54,169 nt of DNA from an uncultured Pseudomonadota bacterium (GTDB lineage: Bacteria; Pseudomonadota; Gammaproteobacteria; Methylococcales; Methylomonadaceae), in contig CAINDC010000017.1 in the NCBI GenBank assembly GCA_903847275.1, positions 1-54,169 on the forward strand. Reading direction: 5' to 3'. The translations under genes and the position numbers were made by a program. Within the stretch, counting starts at the first letter, position 1. Every line of letters starts with the position of its first letter. The notes beneath the pieces were generated by a model. It did not search any database, was not told the DNA's origin, and saw only the letters and a program-made list of their open reading frames with translations. Below, one piece after another: positions 33,216 through 41,082 of this stretch.

Positions 33216-34576
33216 TCGTGGTTGCCTGTTAATGTTTTCAAGAACGCGACCACTTTATTCACTTCATCATTGGTGAAATCTTTATCGCGCTGAACTTTCG
33301 CCATGATGCGAACAGCATCTTCTAGTTTAGCCACTGAACCATCATGAAAATAAGGGTGTGTGAGTTCGACATTTCTCAATACGGGAACTTTGAAAAAATG
33401 ACGGTCTTTTTCTTGTTTCGTGACGTTGAAACGTCCGTTATCCACTTCTGATAATTGCCCGCCGCGCAATTTGAAATAATCATTTTCTACGCCCATTTTT
33501 TCAAACGATAATCCACCCAATGCAGCTCCAAAATGGCAAGACGTACAATTTTCTTTGAATAACGCATAACCTGCTTTTTCATCGGCAGTTAAAATGGTGT
33601 TATTTCCGCGCAAATACTGATCAAAACGTGAATTTGGCGTAACTAACGATTTTTCAAATGTCGCAATCGCATCCGTCACGGTCGTTTTGGTTAATCCTTG
33701 CTCTGCGTACAATTTATCAAAAGCAATTTGATAATCAGAAACCTGTTTTAGTTTTTCGACTACATCATCCCAATTCGCGCCCATTTCTGCTGGACTTGCC
33801 ACAGGTCCCGCCGCTTGTTCTTGTAAATCTTTGGCACGACCATCCCAAAATTGAGCAATGTTATACATTGCGTTATAAACAGTGGGTGAATTGATAGGAC
33901 CTTGCTGACCTTTAATTCCAGTGGCTACTTTGGTTTGATCTGTGCCGCCTTTGTTTAAATCGTGGCACGATGAACAGCTCAACGTGTTATCACCCGAAAG
34001 TAATTTTTCGTGAAAAAGTTTTTGACCGACGGCGACTTTTTCAGCATCTAAATCGACTTTTAATGGCAACGGTTGCACGGGTTCGCCTTTTAAATCATTT
34101 GCAGAATCTGCACTGAGCGGCAATTTTGCTCGTTCTTCCGAAATCCAATCAAGAATTAGTTTTTGTTCATCTGCACTTAATTTATCTGTCCAGTGCATCG
34201 AAAGATATAACGCAGGCGGCATACTGTTGTTTTTTAAAACGCTTTCCAATCGCGCCAACATCAACGGCGTAAAAGTATTTTCGCCGCTATAAAGCTGTTG
34301 AGATAAAACCAATCTATCGCTCGCATTTTCAATATCTTTTGCCATAAGTTGTTTGGCGATGGGAAATGATGCGTAAATTGGCATTCGTGTCATGCCAGGC
34401 GAATGGCAATCGACGCATTTATTTTGAAAAATTTCTGACACTTTCGCAAAGCGTTCTGAGCTTCCAGATACCACAGGAATTGGCTTATTTTCGCCCGAAA
34501 AGCCGAGCATATTTGAAAGTGGCAACGCTAAACCAGCAAGTGCTAATGCAAATACATATAATGTTTTGTTATTCAT
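33212..34576 (-). CDS. Triheme cytochrome c peroxidase-like protein with N-terminal heme-binding domain
   Basis: Three CXXCH motifs (CVDCH, CSSCH, CTSCH); N-terminal domain resembles Haem_bd; C-terminal two-thirds resembles BCCP/MauG (NSPTVYNAMYNIAQFWDGRAKDLQEQAAGPV). Confidence 0.92.
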   Translation of the reverse strand: MNNKTLYVFALALAGLALPLSNMLGFSGENKPIPVVSGSSERFAKVSEIFQNKCVDCHSPGMTRMPIYASFPIAKQLMAKDIENASDRLVLSQQLYSGENTFTPLMLARLESVLKNNSMPPALYLSMHWTDKLSADEQKLILDWISEERAKLPLSADSANDLKGEPVQPLPLKVDLDAEKVAVGQKLFHEKLLSGDNTLSCSSCHDLNKGGTDQTKVATGIKGQQGPINSPTVYNAMYNIAQFWDGRAKDLQEQAAGPVASPAEMGANWDDVVEKLKQVSDYQIAFDKLYAEQGLTKTTVTDAIATFEKSLVTPNSRFDQYLRGNNTILTADEKAGYALFKENCTSCHFGAALGGLSFEKMGVENDYFKLRGGQLSEVDNGRFNVTKQEKDRHFFKVPVLRNVELTHPYFHDGSVAKLEDAVRIMAKVQRDKDFTNDEVNKVVAFLKTLTGNHE

Positions 34577-37500
34577 GATGCTATTTCCGAAATGAATTGA
34601 TTGGTGTTCGAGTGTTCAACATTTGAAAGACCATACACTTGAGTTGATTCTTTAAGTGTAAATTCGCCTAAATGTTTAAATTCCCAAGATTCCGCTGCGA
34701 TTGTTTTAATGGATTCATCAATCGCCACGATTTTATTTGCATCTCGTGCAAACATACTCAAATAAACAGCTTGATCAACACTATCGCCTAAAACGGTGTA
34801 ATCCATTTTGATGGACGAACCGATATTGCCTTCAATAATTCCACCAGCGGCAAGTCCAAATCCGCAGGTTATCGTATTAAAAACAGGCGCGTGATTTTTT
34901 AACAATGTGAATTTTTCAAACGCATCAACGCACGCTGCAACCGCCGCATCGACTTCATTTTGTGCAAACTGCGCCACAATGCAACCGCCTGTATATTTTG
35001 CGATTTGTCCGCCATATTGTACAAAGGAAGTTGAGCAAATTTCCAAATACTGATTGATTAAACCAACTAATTCTTCTGGTGAAAAATGTTGAGTCAGTGT
35101 GGTGAAATCCGTCATGCTACCCGACACGATAATTCTTTGCGTATTTTTGATTGGAATCGTTAACGGATTAACACCGTCCATCAAAAATTTAAGCAACGCA
35201 GGCTGCGTATAACGCCCAATGGTATTGTACGATTGCGCGATATTTTGCAACATCATACTAATCGCCAATAACATTAAATCATTACTTTCATTCAGCGCGA
35301 CCGTTTTCATGCCCCAATTTGTGAAAAGGCGTTCTTCACATCCTGTTTCGGCACTCAAAATAGTAATTTCGTTATGGCGCGAATCACGCTTAATTTTTGC
35401 GACCAATTCATCAACGATTTTTTCTTCCCCTTCCAAAATTTGGAAAAAATAATCGCGTACAGAAATTAAAATCCCTGTCACGTCTAATTTTTGGTTATTT
35501 AAACTAGCAAGTCGCCCAATTTCAATAATATCTTCTTCACTCAATAACGCATTCAATTTACTGACATACGTCAATCTTTTCATACCTAATGAAACGGTCG
35601 AATTTTCTGTTTCAGATTGATGATTGCTTAAATTCCGAACCGCTTTTCCCATTAACCAGCCACTTTGAATCAAGGCTTTCAAATCTTCTTGCGTGACAAT
35701 TTTTAATTCGCAATCAGTTAGGCATCGAACCGTTTCCACCCGACGATTTTGATGCAGTGGCAAAATTTCGCCGAAATAATCACCAGCAGCTAATTCTCTA
35801 ATTTTTCGCCCATTTTGAATGACTTTTAAACTGCCAGAATCCACAGCATAAGCCATTTCAGCAGCATCACCTTCACGGAAGATTTCATCGCCCGCTTTGA
35901 AGTGCATTTTTTGCAAATGTGCTGACGGAGCTTGTGCTAATACGGTAATGTCATTGCGGAATGCAAGAACTAAAAACCAATCAATAATAATACGTAGATT
36001 TCTTTCTAAACCTGGAACGGATAACAAATCAAACAAACGCGAAACAAACCACGCGGGTTCGCCACTAAAAACAATGCCAGCCACACGACATAAAGAATAC
36101 ATTCCCATGTTGTAAGGTTTAAACAAATGTTTTCGCGGTTTAAACGTCCGTGAAATATAACCTTGCGAACTTGCCCAAGCGTTAAATCCCGCGTAATAAC
36201 CTAAATCGACTTGGTCATTCGTGAAAATAAATTGAGCATCACGCATGGTTTGGCTGGTTTCAGTTATCCAAATATTTTCAAAAGATTGAAGGCGCAATTC
36301 ATCATCAATTAAAAAGGGTTCGCTCAAATTTCCACGCCCAACAAACGGAATGTTTGGAAATTTCAATGTAGCATTAACAACAAGCCCTGCTGATTGACTT
36401 TGTCCATTCGAGAAAAACAAATCGCGTTGCGTAATACTGGTGATTTGTTCATCTAAATGGTCGATAACGCCCGCTTTTTTTAGATATTTATCACGCGCTT
36501 TTGAAATTTGTTTTTCAAAATCTGAACGAATTTGCCCTTGTTCTTCAAAAAGATGTACGCGCCACCCCGAATTACGCAACACAGAATACGCTGATTCTGC
36601 GGCGCGTAAAATCTGACTAATCTCAACCGCGATGGCTGAAGCACATTCACCTACGCCAATCACGGCAAAAGTTAATAAACGAATTTGTTCCGATGAATCA
36701 TTACAAAATTCGGCTTCTTCAACCAAATCCAACACACGCTGTCTAATACGAAGTGCGTCTGCCACCGAATCAATCGGACAGGTATGAGCTTTCATACCTG
36801 AAATGTTAGAAACGCTAGATTTTGGATTAAAGGCAAGAATTAAACTGTCGTAATGCAGTTCGATAATTTCGTTATTTTTACGTTTAGCAAACACCTTTTG
36901 GTTGATTTCATCAATCGATTCTAATTGCCCAACCACGATATTGGTTTGCTGAACAATGCGCCGAAATGGATTCACCACATTTCCAGGTTGAACCGTGCCA
37001 CCAATGACTTCGGGCAAAAATGGTACAAACAAAAAGTTTGCTTGTTCATGCAACAACGTAATTCTGACGTTTGAGTATTGTCCAATCAATTTTTCGATTT
37101 TCAACGCCGCGTGTAACGCCGCCAAACCACCACCAACAATGACAATGTGCGCGGGTTTATCTTTTGGAATCGGACGTTGTAAATGCCCCGCTGAATTGAT
37201 AAGGCATGACAACACCACGCCATAAAACAAAATATGTTCGGTCGGTGTTTCAGGCAAAAGTAAGGCAAAAATCGTAAATGCAGACAGTAAAAATAGCGAC
37301 AACGGACGCAATAACACACCCGCAATCATCAACACACCCGCACTCACTTCAACCAACGCCATCACCAGTGTGAAGGCTTCAGGATTCGCTGACAAAATGG
37401 GCAAATCGTAATAAGTAATAATGCCGATAGAAAGATTCGGCTGCATCACTTTAAAAAATACGCCCAAATACAATAACGTCGTTCCCGTTAAAATCCGCAT

Positions 37501-38226
37501 TATCGCTTGAGCGCGTTGACGTGGTTGACCCGCCAACCAAAATTGTAGTTTTTGAAAAGCAGGAATTATCGGCAACGTTAAATAATGTCTGCCCGCACCT
37601 TGTAAAACGAGATAAATACTTGCACCAACTAACGCGCCCGCATAAGCCAAAATAGCTTCACCGTATAAATAACTACCGAGAACACTCAGCAAAATCAGTA
37701 AAGCCGCAAATATCCGAACATAAAAACCAAAAAGAATCGTCAGCCCTAAAACAATTTCTGCCCAACGCAACCACGCCCAATCCGAACCCAGTTGTTTTAA
37801 ATCAAGGTCGGGAGCAAAAAATGTTGGAGATGTAAACGGTTCAACGCCAAAACGAGGTTCTGCACCAAAAGCCGAAGATAACAAAATCCAAGCAAGACAC
37901 ACACGAAGAACACGCGGAACATGGTCGCCGTAAGAAGCCAATCGCGCTTGTAAATCAGGGAATAATTCACGCGCTCCTGTGAAGCCCAACCAAACCCAAC
38001 CAACAATGAAAAGTGAAAATGCCGAAATCATCGACAAATTCAACGGGGAAAAATGTGAAAACAAATCGGGGTGCGGTTTTGAATTCCATTCCTGTATTTG
38101 CTCGGGCGATAAAATCCAACGCTCATGCGCTAAAACAGCATCAGAAAAAAACAACATCAAAAATAAGCTAAAAAATACAAATAGCGTTTGCCGAACGTGT
38201 CGAGTAGTTAAGTCGCGGATAATCAT
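34573..38226 (-). CDS. Multidomain DoxX-like / NDH-2-like / cNMP-binding / BLUF / class III cyclase-like protein
   Basis: Single 1217-aa ORF. N-terminal multi-TM region; VIVGGGLAALHAAL Rossmann motif; CNB motif AGDEIFREGDAAEMAYAVDSGSLKVI...GDYFGEILPLHQNRRVETV; BLUF MKRLTYVSK...NNQKLDVTGILIS...YFFQILEG...NWGMKT; cyclase-like IIVSGSMTDFTTLT...GGQIAKYTGGCIVAQF...GSSIKMDYTVLGDSVDQAVYL. Confidence 0.9.
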   Translation of the reverse strand: MIIRDLTTRHVRQTLFVFFSLFLMLFFSDAVLAHERWILSPEQIQEWNSKPHPDLFSHFSPLNLSMISAFSLFIVGWVWLGFTGARELFPDLQARLASYGDHVPRVLRVCLAWILLSSAFGAEPRFGVEPFTSPTFFAPDLDLKQLGSDWAWLRWAEIVLGLTILFGFYVRIFAALLILLSVLGSYLYGEAILAYAGALVGASIYLVLQGAGRHYLTLPIIPAFQKLQFWLAGQPRQRAQAIMRILTGTTLLYLGVFFKVMQPNLSIGIITYYDLPILSANPEAFTLVMALVEVSAGVLMIAGVLLRPLSLFLLSAFTIFALLLPETPTEHILFYGVVLSCLINSAGHLQRPIPKDKPAHIVIVGGGLAALHAALKIEKLIGQYSNVRITLLHEQANFLFVPFLPEVIGGTVQPGNVVNPFRRIVQQTNIVVGQLESIDEINQKVFAKRKNNEIIELHYDSLILAFNPKSSVSNISGMKAHTCPIDSVADALRIRQRVLDLVEEAEFCNDSSEQIRLLTFAVIGVGECASAIAVEISQILRAAESAYSVLRNSGWRVHLFEEQGQIRSDFEKQISKARDKYLKKAGVIDHLDEQITSITQRDLFFSNGQSQSAGLVVNATLKFPNIPFVGRGNLSEPFLIDDELRLQSFENIWITETSQTMRDAQFIFTNDQVDLGYYAGFNAWASSQGYISRTFKPRKHLFKPYNMGMYSLCRVAGIVFSGEPAWFVSRLFDLLSVPGLERNLRIIIDWFLVLAFRNDITVLAQAPSAHLQKMHFKAGDEIFREGDAAEMAYAVDSGSLKVIQNGRKIRELAAGDYFGEILPLHQNRRVETVRCLTDCELKIVTQEDLKALIQSGWLMGKAVRNLSNHQSETENSTVSLGMKRLTYVSKLNALLSEEDIIEIGRLASLNNQKLDVTGILISVRDYFFQILEGEEKIVDELVAKIKRDSRHNEITILSAETGCEERLFTNWGMKTVALNESNDLMLLAISMMLQNIAQSYNTIGRYTQPALLKFLMDGVNPLTIPIKNTQRIIVSGSMTDFTTLTQHFSPEELVGLINQYLEICSTSFVQYGGQIAKYTGGCIVAQFAQNEVDAAVAACVDAFEKFTLLKNHAPVFNTITCGFGLAAGGIIEGNIGSSIKMDYTVLGDSVDQAVYLSMFARDANKIVAIDESIKTIAAESWEFKHLGEFTLKESTQVYGLSNVEHSNTNQFISEIAS

Positions 38227-38408
38227 AACGTATAGCCTTCTAAATTAAATCTTTATGAAGTCCAATAATTCAGACTTTTTCTGCTGATGATAGAGCAAAT
38301 CTGTGGATTCACGAAACAATAATTAACGTCAAAATTTTTCATTGAATATAACTATAACCATAAATAAAATAGCAATACTATCAATAAGGTAAATCAAAAA
38401 ATCACTTA

Positions 38409-38437
38409 TTGACGACTATTTTTTTGTCTTGTATTAT
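38409..38437 (+). promoter_or_regulatory. Putative sigma70-like promoter for the divergent histidine kinase gene
   Basis: TTGACG - 17 bp - TATTAT, 35 bp before the ATG at 38472. Confidence 0.5.
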
Positions 38438-38471
38438 CGAAAAAAACTGTCGCCCAAAATAATAAGAAATC

Positions 38472-41012
38472 ATGTTAAAGAATCTCGCACGCTACCCATT
38501 TTTAATCTATTTCCTGCAAATTATCGGATTAACTATCGCTTATTTTGTTGCAGGAAAGTTGGGCAATTTACTCGCCATTCCACCCAATTACGCCACGGTT
38601 ATTTTTCCGTCATCTGGCGTGGCGTTAGCAGGTGTTCTACTTTACGGAAAGCGAGCGGGCTTCGGCATATTACTCGGCGCATTTTTGCTTAACGGTACGA
38701 TTCCCGTCACCACAAGCGAATTCTCAGAAAGTTTAAATTCAGCACTCATTACATTAGCAATTGCAGGGGGCGCAACACTTCAAGCCTTCGCAGGTGCTTA
38801 TTTGATTCAGCGATTCGCGGCAACACCCAAAATTTTGACCAGCAAAAAAGACATCCTGTTATTTTTCTTTTGGGGTGGATTTGTCAGCGCGTTGGTGAAT
38901 TCAACACTTTCTGTTTCATTGCTAGTCGCCGCAGGGCGAATGCCCAGCGAAACTTTTTTCTCAAATTGGATGTATTGGTGGGGCGGCGATGCGTTAGGTA
39001 TTGTTATTTTTGCGCCACTATTTTTAGTTTGGTTGATGCCAAAAAATCCAATTTGGAAAGGAAAAAAATGGATAATCACACTACCTATTCTCGCCCTATT
39101 TTTTCTCACTACCAGTGCGGTTTTTTATGACGTAAAAATCAGCAACGAACGAATTAAATTGGAATTTGACCAACGCGCCAAAGAATTAAGTCTCGTATTG
39201 AAAACCTCAATCGCTACGAAATTAAATGTCTTACGCACGTTTCATAGTTTTTACATTTCATCATCATCGGTTAGTAGAGATGAATTTCGATTATTTGCTA
39301 ACGAACAATTAAAAAATATTGAAGGCATTCAAGCGGTGCAATGGGTGCCAATTATTTTGGCGGCTAATCGAGATACTTACGAAAAAAGTGTACAAAAAGC
39401 AGGTTTCCCGCATTTTCAAATTACTGAACGTGATGAAAATAACAAAATGGTACGGGCTGGAAATCGTGCAGAATATGCGCCTATTGATTTCAATGAGCCG
39501 TATCAAGGCAATGAAATCGTCAGTGGTTTAGACATTTATTCTGTTAATCCAATACGACGTAAAGCAATTGATAAAGCTAGAGATACCAACGATTTAGCAG
39601 TGAGTCATCCGCTTAAATTGATGCAAGAAAAAGGAATCGGAATAGGTATTCTTGCTTATATGCCAATTTATCGCCCCAATCTGCCCAACCAAACATTTGA
39701 ACAACGACGCGATGCCATTGCCAGTTATTTAGTCGCAGTATTTCGAGTGGGTGATGTAGTGGCGGACGCATTCAAAAACCAGACGTTAACGGATTTATCT
39801 TATCGATTAATTGAAAATAACGACTTAGATGGCGAGAAATTACTATTTACCAGCAGTGACTTCGTTTCATCAAAAGAAAAAGAAGCCGTAATAGAAACCC
39901 GAACATTAACTAATTTAACCAGTCAGATAAAATTTAATGTCGGCGGTCAGGTGTGGCAGCTTGAAGTAGTACCAATACCTTCTTATTTTTTGCTGCATCA
40001 GTCGACAAATATCTTTTGGATTTTGTTGCTGGGATTTGGATTGATGATACTTGTCGTTTTATATGTTTTATCGTCTGCGGTTCGCCATTATGAAAAAGAA
40101 ACCAGTGCTATTGCACTTTCTATTTTGAATGAAGAATTGGCGGTTCAAATTGTTCAAAAAGAAAAACGCACGCAAGAACTCATTTTATCGCACGAGAAAA
40201 ACGAAATTTTAAACCATCAAATTAACCACATGCAAAAGCTCGAAAGTATCGGACGAATGACTTCTGGTGTGGCACACGAGTTCAACAATATCTTGGGTTG
40301 CATCATTGGTTACAACGAGATGAATCAGTATGTCAGTGAGGATATGTCCGAGGAACATTTAAAAGCTGAACTTGATAACAATATTAAACAAGTGAGTTTA
40401 GCGGTTAAACGGGCAGAACATTTGATTAACCAAATGTTGACGTATTGTCGCCAAGATGAACCAAAAACAAAAATGGACGTGCAACCGACGCAAGGCGTGA
40501 TTAAAAAAACGTTAGAAATGTTACGTCCTGCATTAACCAGTCGAATCCAAATAAAATTTTTAGATACGTGCAATATCAATCAAGAAGATTGTGATACGTG
40601 CGGCATCAGAAATCTTTGTGAAACCAACATTCAAATAGATGCGATGGATTTGCAGCAAATTATGATGAATTTGATGATTAATGCGCGAGATTCAATTCCA
40701 GAACAAGGTCTTATTAGTGTTGCGGTAAAACTAACGCCTATAAAAGCCTTTTGTGGATCGTGTGCAGCCGTTATAGACGGTGATTTTATTGAATTGAGTG
40801 TGACGGATAATGGAATAGGTATTGAACAGGGAATTATCCACCGTCTTTTTGATCCTTTTTTCACTACCAAAGCACAAGGCGAAGGAACAGGATTAGGTTT
40901 ATCTTCCACGAGTGGCATAGTGCATCGAGTTGGCGGGCATATTTTGGTTGAATCTCATCAAGACGTATTTAATCACGGCACAACGTTTAGATTATTATTT
41001 CCAATTTCGTAG
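38472..41012 (+). CDS. MASE1-CHASE hybrid membrane sensor histidine kinase, no receiver domain
   Basis: MASE1-like N-terminus (FPSSGVALAGVLLYGKRAGFGILLGAFLLN); CHASE-like IEGIQAVQWVPII...; H-box SGVAHEFNNILGCIIGY; ATPase LMINARDSI, VTDNGIGI, GEGTGLGLSS. Confidence 0.9.
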   Translation: MLKNLARYPFLIYFLQIIGLTIAYFVAGKLGNLLAIPPNYATVIFPSSGVALAGVLLYGKRAGFGILLGAFLLNGTIPVTTSEFSESLNSALITLAIAGGATLQAFAGAYLIQRFAATPKILTSKKDILLFFFWGGFVSALVNSTLSVSLLVAAGRMPSETFFSNWMYWWGGDALGIVIFAPLFLVWLMPKNPIWKGKKWIITLPILALFFLTTSAVFYDVKISNERIKLEFDQRAKELSLVLKTSIATKLNVLRTFHSFYISSSSVSRDEFRLFANEQLKNIEGIQAVQWVPIILAANRDTYEKSVQKAGFPHFQITERDENNKMVRAGNRAEYAPIDFNEPYQGNEIVSGLDIYSVNPIRRKAIDKARDTNDLAVSHPLKLMQEKGIGIGILAYMPIYRPNLPNQTFEQRRDAIASYLVAVFRVGDVVADAFKNQTLTDLSYRLIENNDLDGEKLLFTSSDFVSSKEKEAVIETRTLTNLTSQIKFNVGGQVWQLEVVPIPSYFLLHQSTNIFWILLLGFGLMILVVLYVLSSAVRHYEKETSAIALSILNEELAVQIVQKEKRTQELILSHEKNEILNHQINHMQKLESIGRMTSGVAHEFNNILGCIIGYNEMNQYVSEDMSEEHLKAELDNNIKQVSLAVKRAEHLINQMLTYCRQDEPKTKMDVQPTQGVIKKTLEMLRPALTSRIQIKFLDTCNINQEDCDTCGIRNLCETNIQIDAMDLQQIMMNLMINARDSIPEQGLISVAVKLTPIKAFCGSCAAVIDGDFIELSVTDNGIGIEQGIIHRLFDPFFTTKAQGEGTGLGLSSTSGIVHRVGGHILVESHQDVFNHGTTFRLLFPIS

Positions 41013-41022
41013 GCGGTAAATG

Positions 41023-41061
41023 AAAAAAGCCCCGTCTTTTAAAATAAGACGGGGCTTTTTT
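41023..41061. terminator. Rho-independent terminator
   Basis: aaaaaagccccgtctt...aagacggggctttttt. Confidence 0.85.
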
Positions 41062-41082
41062 ATGTCAGCAAAACGACGGATT

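Noticed and set aside
35116-35118. Possibility that the missing cyclase Asp is a reading error or frameshift artefact
   Set aside because: The frame is continuous, flanking residues align well on both sides, and four separate catalytic positions are altered. Still worth checking in reads.
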